Positions 24,001 to 36,000 of a stretch of DNA of 64,000 bases are shown one piece after another. The translations under genes and the position numbers were made by a program. The stretch is from the NCBI GenBank assembly GCA_003013855.2, contig ML058405.1, positions 3,865,976 through 3,929,975 on the forward strand. The letters run 5' to 3'. The DNA is from Liriodendron chinense. Its lineage: Eukaryota; Streptophyta; Magnoliopsida; Magnoliales; Magnoliaceae. The notes below the pieces were generated by a model. The model was given only the letters and a program-made list of their open reading frames with translations. It ran no database searches and was not told the DNA's origin. Numbering within the stretch: position 1 is the stretch's first letter; each line of letters opens with the position of its first letter.

Positions 24001-27000
24001 TCCTCCTCTTTTTAATGGTTATTTTCTTAATTTGATTTTTTCTGTAGAGCGATCTAGTGAAGTATTTCAGAGAAGACCTACATAGGCGACTTCTAAGCAC
24101 GGATTTCAAAAAACAAATAGACGGGCTCGAATTGTTGCAGAAGGTGGCTTTTCTATCTCATTCCCTATTTCCGAGATTTGCTTCGAAATTGCAAAGAGTT
24201 CTCTACTCAATTTATCTATTATACAGGCTCTACCATCCAGTGGAAAGGAAATAATTGAGCTTGTTGATATACTTTTGAGGTGGTTTGTTGTGCGATTTTG
24301 TGAATCTAACACGACATGTTTGCTGAAGGTAGTCTTCTTTTCTTCTGAATTGTATTCATTAATTACTTGCAAGCCATGATTATATTTATCTTGGATACAC
24401 TAAACAGGTCCTGGAGTTCCTTGCTGAGCTTATTGGTACTTTGAAGGATGAGGGTTATACCCTGACTGAGTCAGAAGCGTTCATATTTCTTCCTTGTTTG
24501 ATAGAGAAGGTTATTCTATCTAAACTTGTTGTTGGCAGTTGGCATGGGTTTCTGCTTGCTTAATCATTTTAAAAAATAATAAGGATAATAATAATAAAAG
24601 GAGGGGGCGGGGGGCAATGTTTTAGTTATGAACTACTCTCTTTTTCCCCTTTTTCTTTTTTATAATTATTGGGCTCATTGTTTTAGTTATTAAACTGCTT
24701 TTTTATCCTTTTCTTTTTATAAATATTGGGCTCATTATTTTTGCATCATGTTTTACTTTGTTCATTTGCACCATGTAATTGTTCCTCTGCTATCTTTTGA
24801 TCATCATCATTAGTACCTTATCCTAACAAATTGGGGTCGGGCTCTGCTACTTTTTATGATAATTGAAAAACGTTCCCAAGATGACAGCTTGGATATTATC
24901 TCCTTATCGTATATTGTTGTAATTTTCTTTCAGTTTAGTTACTGCTGCTCATGAGTAGAATATTCCCTTTTAAGCTCCACACTTTTCTTGTTGACCTTTG
25001 CTTTGTGTTGCAGTCTGGACATAACATTGAAAAGGTGCGAGTGAAAATGCGTGAACTGACAAAGCAAATTGTTCACATATATTCAGCATCAAAACTTCTC
25101 CCTTATATTTTGGAGGGATTACGCTCAAAAAACAACAGGACTCGAATAGAGTGCGTCGATGTAATTGGCTTCTTAATTGATCACCATGGAGCTGAGGTGG
25201 TGACCTTCATAATTTCTTGTTTGCCTCTATTTTATTGGAAGACATCTCATTTTGTTTCTCTTTTTCCAACAGATTGTTGGGCAGTTAAAGTCTTTGCAAC
25301 ATGTTGCTGTGTTGACTTCAGAAAGAGATGGTGAAATTAGGAAAGCTGCTCTAAACACATTGACTACTGCTTATAAGAATCTTGGTATGTTACTATCCTA
25401 AATTATATTATCATTCACCATTATTTTTAATATCTATGATAATATTATATTAAGAAAGGAGGAAGTAGAATACATGATGCAATTAGAATTCCTCTCCTCG
25501 AGGGATTGCAAATAACTGATCTCAGTGAATCTGTCAAGCTTCCTTAGCCATGTCCCCTTCAATCACTATAGGCTGATTATGGAAGTGAACACACTCCAGT
25601 AGTGTTTTAAATAGCGAATAGTGTGTATGTAGCGTAGTGTTCACCTCTCTGAAGTGTGAAGCGTAAGCCACATAGCGTGTAGTGTAAGCTACACACTACT
25701 AGATTTTTAAGTAAAGGTTGGGTTTGGTAGCACCAATTTCATGACATTCTGCACCAAATTAGACAGATTAATAATGAAATTTAACAAAATTTCTTGATAT
25801 TTGGTGCAACCAAACACAACCTTAAAGTAATACGAAAGAGCAATGATTAAATATAAAGGTAAAGAAAGAGCAACAAAACTGATTTAATATATTTGTTAAT
25901 TATATTATTCTACTAAAAACATTGAAAAGATTAACTAATTTTTATTGAAAATAGAAAAATGTAACAAAACATTGAAGACATTAATTGCTTTTAATGTTGA
26001 TTATGAAACTAACTTGTAATATGAGCCACATATCAAGTAGCGTAGTCTATGTAGCGTGTAGCGTGTGCAAAGTATCATATAGCGTCAGCGACATGCGACT
26101 TAAGCTATTTGCATGAGCTACGTAGCGTAAGCTACATGCTATGTTGCGTGGCTACTTAAAAACATTACGCTCTTGTACTCCAACCGAAGAGCCTTCATCA
26201 TCTCAAGTTCTCAACCTCATTTGCGGTTCACTCTCACAGGACTCGAGAAACCTTTCTTGACCTCCCTTAGCTCATTCCTGAAAATGCCCCCAGTACCCAC
26301 TGGACACAGGTTGCTGTGACTGAGAGCAACCATCAAAATTAGGCTTCAACATCCCTGGACTCAAATTATAAATACATAAGGTCATTGTACTCCATAGTGA
26401 GTTTTGCTGGTTGCACCTTGCCTTTGGTGTAAGCTTATTTCATTGGTCATTTTAGTGCAATTTTTAGTTGAAAATCATACATAAAAGAAGAAGAAGAAGA
26501 AAGCTTGTATAAGGCTGCTATTAATTGTATTAATGAACCTCGATTGCCTTCATACTGTGAAGACAATCTTACAGGAATTTGTTAATGAGCAAAAACAATG
26601 AAGAAATGGTTTGACCACCAATTCATCCATTTCTTGCTCTTGGGGAAGGTATGCGGATCATCGGGAAGAGTTGTTCTAGTCTGGAGATTGTAGAGGGACT
26701 TAAATGCCATTCCTTGAATGCAGTGGGTTTGGCACGTAAAGGTCATTCCTTGTTTTTTGCTACCCATTTCCTCCCCTTTAGGCTAAACATTTCTTTTGCC
26801 CATGTGGGTAGGGACTAGGGAGATGAATATCTTGGGAATGTTTTGAGCGGAAGTCGTGTTGTTAGTCTTCTTTTTGTATTGGAATCTCATTCCATTTCCC
26901 TTGATGTATTTTCTTTTATTTTTGAGTAAATTTCTTTTCGATTCTCAAAAATAAGAAAGTGTTTGTGTACCAGTTAGTAGTTCTTGCTTATTTTCATTGT

Positions 27001-30000
27001 GACCTTCTTTTGGTTATAGGTGAAGAAATATGGAAGTATGTAGGGAAGTTATCTGATGCTCAGCGAAGTATGCTGGATGATAGGTTCAAGTGGAAGGTTG
27101 GTATATGTCGCCTTGTGTTACTATTGAATCTCTTGTTACCTGTATTTCATGATATGTTTCTAGCCAGGCTCGAGAGATGGACAAGAGGAAGGAAGGAAAA
27201 CCTGGGGAAGCTAGAGTAGCTTTACGGCGCTCTGTTAGAGAAAATGGGTGATGATTTACTACCTTACTAATCTTTGTATCTTCTTTGTAGACACTCTCTT
27301 GATTTTATGTTTGTTGCTTCTTTGGTTAAAAGCTACATCTGGATACTTTAGTATTGCCAATTATTTTGATATCTAACCAAAAGTTCTAAAACTCTTGATA
27401 CTTTCATAATCGAGAATGCAACCTTATCTTGGACTCCATAAGATGTTAAATGTTAAGACTGCCAATGGCTGCATCCATCAGTTGTGTCCTACACGAGTCT
27501 AAAAAATCCGGCTAATCAAAGATTGAACCATCATATTGTATATCAGGATTCGGGACTATATTAGACCAATCCAAATATCTTGATCAAAGATATGACCAAT
27601 CCAACTGTCTAGATTTAAGATCTCGACAATCAATCCGTCCAAGTTGAGGATCTGAACCATTTCAATGGTCCAAATTGGCCCGAGGATCTAGATCAAATCC
27701 ATAATCTTATGATAGATCTGGATCAATCAACTGTCAGATTGAATTGTGGGACCGATATATAGAATTGAATGCTCCATGCCACTGATCGGGTATCTACCAT
27801 AGATATGAATATCAATATCATATTGGCTCAATATGATACACAATACGGGGCTGTATCGGCCGTATCAGAATTGGTTGGACTATAATCAGTCTGTATCGGC
27901 CGACATAGCCCATATCAGTGTCGATACAAGGCCAATATGGCCAATACAGGCCTATATGCCCATAAAACCCTAAATTTGTTTTTTTTTTTTTTAACAATTT
28001 ATTCATTATCTCCTCCTCTTCTTTTCATTTAAACCATGAAAGAATTTATAAAACTCATTTAAGGCTAGATCTAAACCTATTTTGGGATCAGAACAAATGA
28101 TTTGAATCGGATTCGACAAATCAAAGCGAAGTGGACCATTATGGGAAAAATCAGAAAGAAGGGTAAACCTTCACTTTCTTTTTTGTATTTTCATCTTCTT
28201 TTTGTTGTATTTCCAATGTAATAGGCCCATTGTTCACCAAATCATGTTTAATTTGTGTTCAATTAGGGCTCATTAGTTGACCTTCAACAAGTCAAATCAA
28301 CAAATAACATTATCATCGAAGAATGGTCCGATACACCATTGAATACATGGTCAAAACACACAAAAAAATGATAGATTCCCGAATATCTCATTTTCTCCTT
28401 TTTTTTAATATTTATTTACTTCAAAAAAAATTCTGACCGATATGGACCGATATGACACCGATTTTGATACGCGATGCCGTATCGTATCATTTTTTCCGGG
28501 GCCGATACGGCGGCCGATACCATCATTCAGAACCATAATATCTACTAATGACATTATTTACTTGTGCTTATGATCTTTAGTAACTTCATATCAATTATAC
28601 AACCTTCGAAGGCCATAAGATTGTGCGTAGGGATTCCTAAGCATGGTACATGAGGTGGTTGATGCAGGACAACTAACCACTTTCTCTAAAAGCTCGAATT
28701 GATAGAGTGTGGCGAATCAATCCCTTTATCTCATAGCCTAAGTCGAGAGGGCCCCGAATCCATGGGTCACCCTAGGCCCTCGGTCGAATCCTCCTACGTG
28801 AGCCCCGAATACACGGGTGGGTCCGAATCCACGGTCCCCCTAAGTCCACAGGCGTTGAGTCTACAACTGACCCCACCCCAAGTGTGCTCTGAGTTCACAG
28901 ACTGCCCCACTCAAGCCCGGTGTGAAAATGCCTCTGCATTATTCACCCTGGTGAGGAGTTTCGAACACGAGACCTCCTGCTTTGATACCAATTTGATGCA
29001 GGACAACTAAATCCTTGCTTAAAAAGCTTGAATTGTTAGAGTGTGGCGAATCAATCCATTTATCTCATAGCCCAGGTCGAGAGGGCCTCGAATCCACAAG
29101 TTCACCTCAGGGCCCCGAATCCACGGGTCACCCTAGGCCCTCGGTTGAATCCTCCTACATGGGCCCCAAATCCACGGGTGGGTCCAAATCCACGGTCCCC
29201 CTGAGTCCATAGGCGCTGAGTCCACAACCGACCCCACCCCAAGTGCGCTCCCAAGTCCACAGGTCGCCCCACTCGAGCTCGATGTGAAAATGCCCCTGCA
29301 TTAGTGGTGGTTTGGTTTGGACTTGTTTGTTGTAAGCTATCTTGATCTCTATAGCATGTTGGATAGAGCTGGAGTCATTGATCTAGTCTCTGTGTTTCCA
29401 TGTTAGATTTTACACTTTGTTTAGAATTTTTAGTGGGACTAGGATTACTTATTATGGATTGTTGGAACCAGTGGAAGTTAGTATCCTAGAATGATTCAAG
29501 TGTACCCAAGCCCATACATAGCTTCACAGAACATATGCATGTGACATGAATGATGGATTTGAAAAAGTTACTTACGAGATTATTTAGATGTGTCACTCCA
29601 ATTCCTAACATTAGTTGCTTGATCTATCATAGGATGTGTTGCTTCATCTCATCCTTGTGGGGTCAATTGTTAATTTTGTGGTGTGAATTTGTTATTTTAA
29701 TTTTAACCATCTAAGTTATGTATCCAATTCGAAAGTCAATCCTTTTGATTTGGTTCAGCCAGCTTGGCATCAGAGCAAGTTTCATCTTGGGCATGGTTCT
29801 TTTTATTTCGTTTACTTTTACCATTTCTGCCTAAGGTATTCCAAAACTATTATGTGATGGCTGTTATGTAATGCTAACGAAAAGGGATTTCCCAAGGATC
29901 TAAAACCCCAATCCCTTTTGGGGGAAAAATACCTCTGATTTGTACCATAGGTGCTAAAGAAGAATGGGAAGAAGCTCGAAAAAAGAACAAAAAGGGACAT

Positions 30001-33000
30001 AACCTTAAATACGATGAACAAAATGGAACCATACCGAGGTCCTAATTGTACGACTTTGGTATGATGATCTTCCATCGTGGATTCACGTAAAACATCACTC
30101 CACCATACGAACATGGTATATATAATAAATATTAGGTCCAAACTATGAATTGTTGCACCCCCTTGAAATGGGTGCATATAGTACATCACACCTCCTCAGA
30201 TGGTTGCTAAAGCTCCTACTGGGAACAATTGCAGGAAATCGTTCGAGAACCCTTCTTATTTTTCAATGATATCCGATGATGAAGACAATTCCCATGTCAC
30301 TTTCATTTCATAGAAGTGAATTGTGATTCTTATGAAGCAAATTTCGGCACCCCGAATGCCAAGGTCCGTGGTTGCCCTCAGCCCCCGATATCCCTAGTTC
30401 CACATAATGCGGTACATAAATAAGTTGTAGTTAAATGCAGAATTGTAGAAGTAAATTAGCCAAGCATAAACAACTTAATCATGGGAGAACATTTCCAAAA
30501 AAAGAGGAGCAGGTATATATATAATTCTAAAAATGTACATGAACTACATTCCTCACATTGGGGCCCATTGGGTCCCCCACTACAGGTTCAGAAAATACTG
30601 TCCCAAAAGCTGAACCATGAACGCCGCGTAGGCGCTAAACCCCAAAAAAAAGTACTTCCGATATCCCACACTCTAGTAGTCCTGGTTGCCTGCGTACTGG
30701 AGGTACTCGTCGGCGTCTTCTCCAAGCTCTACGAACTCGGTCGCTTCGACCGCCTCCTGTATACCTGGGTCACATGGGTCATTTGGTTGGTGGTTTAAAC
30801 CACCGCCCTAGAAAGGGGAGTGAGTGGCCAACTCAGTGGTTTCATTTTCTTAGATAACACATTTACCAATACAAGCAATATAGATAATAATTTCATTTTC
30901 CATAAATAGAATCAGAGAATAAACACATCATCACAAGCATGGTTATTAAATGGGATGAGTGCATGTAATGTAGATGCATGCCCGAACGCCGATGTTTGCC
31001 ACAACCGCCAGTGAGTGGCACTACCACCTCACCCGCACAGACAATGCATGTCATGCCGAACTATCCATGATTAGCCAAGTAATTAGTTAAGTCCTTTCAT
31101 CACATAGCCGGTTGGCGAAGCCCCTGTACCAATATTCTATTATTTGGCCCAATTGGGACCACCTGACTCCCTGCAAGGCAAACGCAGGTCGCAGCCAGTA
31201 GCCCATCGATCTTATCTCGGGTCTACAGCCCCGAAGGCCTGGTTTGGCGCGGCTCGTCAGTCGTGCCCAAAATAGGTGGAATAGGGTTCGTCGCTCTATC
31301 CCATAGTCGAATAGTAGGTGTGTCGCCTCTACGGTGCTCAACGGACACTACGGGGAGCCACCACCCCAGCGTAGGACGACGGCACAAGGATAGGGCCCAT
31401 ACCACCATCCCCGGCTCATGAGTCTTGAGGGATCGGTACGCCATACGGTTTCTAGTGGGCCCATCGGATGGTACGCTGGTACATGGATTCTATATAAGTG
31501 ATAGAAACACATTTAAATACTTAGATATATATTGTCATCCGGCCTGGTGGTAGGCCAAGGTCCTCGGCTAGGGGAAGCAAGGGGAAGACCGGCCTTGAGC
31601 ACGTATGGCCCGCGTGGTCCTTGACCACAGTCGGTCGCCCATACTTCCACCATAGTCTACCACCCCGCTGCCGACCCTGTGCGGCCGCCTCTACTATGAT
31701 ACTTGCCGGGTCGCAAGCTACTACCTGTCACCCCAAACACTTCCCAATTCCATAGCTCATGCATAATTTGATTTAGAAGACATGTACTACTAAAATCTCA
31801 ACAATCACATATTGGCATGAATTCTAAGACAGCTTAGCATAGAAAATTTACATAATGAGAACATGTGTAAGATGACATGAGCATGCAAATGGCCCTAGCA
31901 TCCACCTAGCATCCAAATCCCTAGGCAATGAAATTCTACCATTCTCATATAACTTCCCTAGCTCCAATTCGATTTCCTAAACCTGGAAATTGAAGGTATT
32001 AACTACAATTGCAGGTATTGGTTGCATGGCAACACATGGGTAAATGATACACACCTTAGTTTGGGGAGAATTAGAGAAATCCTACAAGAAGGTGCTTGTT
32101 TATTAGGAAAAAAGGAAAAACCTACGTAGTAAGCTAGAGAAGATGGGGGATTTATCATGGACTTACTTCTATCGACACCCGGAAGGATACCCAACGTAAG
32201 AGATGCCGGCTTAAGTGTTGTGGAGGTGGCTAAGCCCGGGTAGAGTAGCATGCAAGGGCCTTCCCTTACAAATCCTCCTCCTTCTAGCTCCCCCCTTTCT
32301 CTCTCACTTGCCTCTCTTTCTCAGAAAATGGCTGAGAAATGAGAGAGGGGGCTGAGAAAAGGGTTTATAAGGGTTGGGGGAATTGGGACATATAGCCCTC
32401 AATGTTTTAAGTTGCATAAAAGTGACCTGTTGGGCCCTGTTTTGATCATGTGGGGCCCACCTGACCCGTCTGGGCTGATCCAGCCCATAGGATAGCCTTA
32501 CCATGGTGAGATCCTTGTTTGGGTACGATTTAGGACCGATCGGACATGGCGATTGCCGGATCCGAGGCAACATCCGTTCGACTGTCACCGGTTGTCGATC
32601 GGGGCCCATGTCAGGGGGTCATGTGCTAGTTTATGTTTGAAGTCCATGGTCCACATTCCATAGCCATGCAAGGGTCCATGGGGCCCACACAAGAAAAGTG
32701 AATTGAGTAATGATTACTTACTGAAGGTATAGTGCAAGTACACTTGCACTCTGCAGGACATTTCAATTTATGATTTCAGGTGCTGATTTCGTTGTAACGC
32801 CCATCTAAGAGTGTCAAGCCCAGTACGTGGGTGGTCCTTAACGAGTTTCGGGCTTATCGGTCTTGGAACGGGCGGCGGAATAGACTCTTATGTGTGTATC
32901 TAAGTTCCTGTTGTCATGAGACTATGGTTCTCTAAGTCAGGTGTGGTCAATTATTCGTCCAAGGGTGATACGTGTCTAGTGGGTTCGAGCATGCGCTCGA

Positions 33001-36000
33001 GTCCTAAGAAGGACGGTTTTACGGGGCATTATACAAATAGTATGTCCTATTCATTTGTGCTCTGGATTGAACCTATTCTGATTTTGAATTATCTGTCACC
33101 AAGCTGTTTCCAAGGACCAGCTGAATCAAAATAGTGAAATTCTTGAGTCATCTTAATGTGTTCAGAAACCATACTTTTCTTTGGATCATCGTAGCATACT
33201 TTCACGTATGCACTACTGGCAGCATTCTTAGGAGTGTGCTTAGCAGCATAGCCTAAAGTAGCCCCTCATTCAGGTGATTCCAGGAACTGTGTGGATTCCA
33301 GAGTAGGTTCAGTAGAGGCGAGATGCGTAGACTGTTGATACACAATCTCTCTTGCACCTATTACCCGTCCGATTACCCATAGGCAGGAGTAGGTGCTGTA
33401 TAAGTAGAGGTGGAGGTATTGGTTTACCGAATTGAGAGAGGGAGCCTCGAGAGCAGGGATGGGATAGGTAGCAGAGGCATAGGAACGGGTGGCATTGTGG
33501 ATTGGTAGAGGTGTAGGCAGTTGACCAAGAGGCACACGGTTACCCAGCAACACCTGCTAACCCATAAGCGGGAAAACCACCCGTAATAGTCTAGCATGTT
33601 TAGAGTTCCTATAATGGTAACCGTTACACATTACGGGGCCATAACGTCCGTTACGGGAAAAATTGACCCACAACAGTCCTATAATGACCGCAATGGTCTG
33701 CTATGGGGCTGAAATAGGTTTTTTTCAAAAAAGAAGAAGCCCTTAATTTCCTATATTAACTATTTATGTTTATATTACCATGGACAATGTGTTATAACTA
33801 CAAAAATATTACAAATTTACTATTACAGTTATATACACCATTTGTGTCACTCACGACTAGTCCAGTAACCTAGTTACCACTAGAAAGAAAGTCTTCGTAC
33901 CTGTAGTTGATCGACCTCCATGCCGTTGTCATCCAGCTGCTGCTGTGGATGACAACCACATATCCATAATAATCAAATGCAGAGTAGAAGACCATATCAA
34001 TGAATCTCGAGGATGATTGACTACTATCCTCATTACCACTAGGCATCTAAGAATAAGTGCCAAACAACGATCGCCACCGCCATAGTCGTACCCATATCCC
34101 TGCCCTTGGTATTGCTTGTGCTGAGACTGAGAGTGAGTCTGGGTTGGCGAGTAGCTCAGATCCGGATTTGGATATTTGTACCCCTATATCGACCATATGG
34201 ACCATATCAATTAGGACTAGTCTACAATGAAAGTGCCTCAACAAGGTTCCATATATAATGTCCATGGTCATATAGCATGTATCCATATCCATAAGCGCAT
34301 TGATGTCCTGGTGCTCCATCTCCGACAGTGCTGCCCCCCCCCCCCCCCCCCCTTCTTGGCTAGTTGTATTGCGACTCAATACAATCATAGGTCCACCCTC
34401 CTTTACCACATCGATGCTTATTGACCTCACGATTTGTAGGCGATTGTATTTCCATTTGCTGAGCAACACCAAAAGAAGGACCAACAGGTGTTGCATTGTA
34501 ATCATTGCTACCATCGTCATCCTTCTCGGTTGTGGTGTTGTCAGTACTCTTTTCCCGAGTCAAATCTTCGATAAGCAAAGCTTTCTATAGATCTAGGACA
34601 ACTGCACTATGCTCTTGTTGCCCCCACACCTAATTATGGGTTGTTGACCTTGACTTCTTCACCGTCCTCTTTTACCTATTTCTCCCTTTATAGCAACTAA
34701 GGTAGAAATGGATTCTCCTCATCATAAATGTAGTCCGAGCTTATTGGATAAAAGTCGCCTTCATCAACCAAATTTGCCCGATGCTTTGCATTCTGCAATT
34801 GTGGTTTCATGTTGTCATGCATGTAGACGACCCAATCTAACATCTCGACCTGTAATCTATTTCTATTCTTCGAACGGATCAGTGCAAAACAACTCCAATT
34901 CCTCTTGTACAAGGTGTTCTGTATCCATTATGATATTACTGTAAAGGTTGATACGTACAAGTAATGGCCGTGACTGTTACGCAATATAAGGGTGAAACGG
35001 GATAGTTAGTTTTTTGGGACCTTATCAGCCTTTACGGGGCATAATGATGTGGACATCAGTGGTGCACCCTTTAGAGTGTACCAGAGGAGGCGACGTCACA
35101 GATCGAGTGTTAGACCAGACGAGTTGATGTGGATAGACGTCGGGCCCATTTTCTGACGCATTATGAGTACGCAAGCTGCAGGATCGTGCAAGAGCATCAT
35201 GACCGCTGGACCATGGAGCGGATTTACGTTTAGGCGCTTTTCTGTTTATTTCCTTGTTTCTAGGCGTTTTAATGTCATTATTTAGTTTAGGCGTTTTTAT
35301 GTTATTTTTTTGGTTTTCAGGCATTTTAGTGCACTTTTTATTTTCGTAGCTTATATATACTGTGAGAAACCCTATTTCGAAATCATTGAATGAATAGAAA
35401 ATTCGTGTGTTTCTTCCTCTTTATTTAAGAGATTAGGGTTTCAGGATTAGCCCTCGGGTGTTAAAGATTCCACCCCAGAGTTCCCGTTTTCTCTTCTCTA
35501 TTTCTTCAAGGTGTAAGGAAAAGTAAGATTTTTTTTGTGTTAATAATTCGTACTTCATGACAACCCATTGTTTTTCGACATCCTTCGTCCTTTTCTGAAT
35601 CCCCCCCTTGGTACGATCGAAAAGAGGGATGTCTAGTCATAAGAACCGGATCCAAACTTGACTGTGGACTGGTCTATGCTAGATTTGGGATATCCTCATA
35701 TCCCTAGATCCTCCCTGTTTTATGGTTTTACGTGGTTTTATGCTAAGGGGCATGATCCGGATGGACGGATCTCATCTCTGTGTTGAGATTTGTTAGTTTC
35801 CTCTGATTGAAAGTAGTTAGTTTCGTAATTTTATTATTTGAATATCTTCCAACTGAACATACATGTATCTAGGGTTAGGTCATCATATGTCCCTGCATCA
35901 CATAACTTCTATTACACTCCTCCATAAACCAGGCTCAGGTTTCCCTGGAGTTTTCAAGAAATGCTCATGTGGGTATTCATTAGGATTGGGACTTCCATGG

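Noticed and set aside
28955..28991. Possible tRNA gene (TTCGAA with flanking stems)
   Set aside because: Only a T-arm-like segment and primer complement are present; there is no D-arm or anticodon arm. It is better explained as an extended primer-binding region.
28699..29212. Ser/Pro-rich open frames with repeated text
   Set aside because: They are translations of the two LTRs of the miniature element at 28660-29303.
34047..34520. 157-codon minus-strand open frame
   Set aside because: It crosses a C homopolymer and has no family resemblance in that frame. The better-supported reading is the hAT-like tail in another frame.
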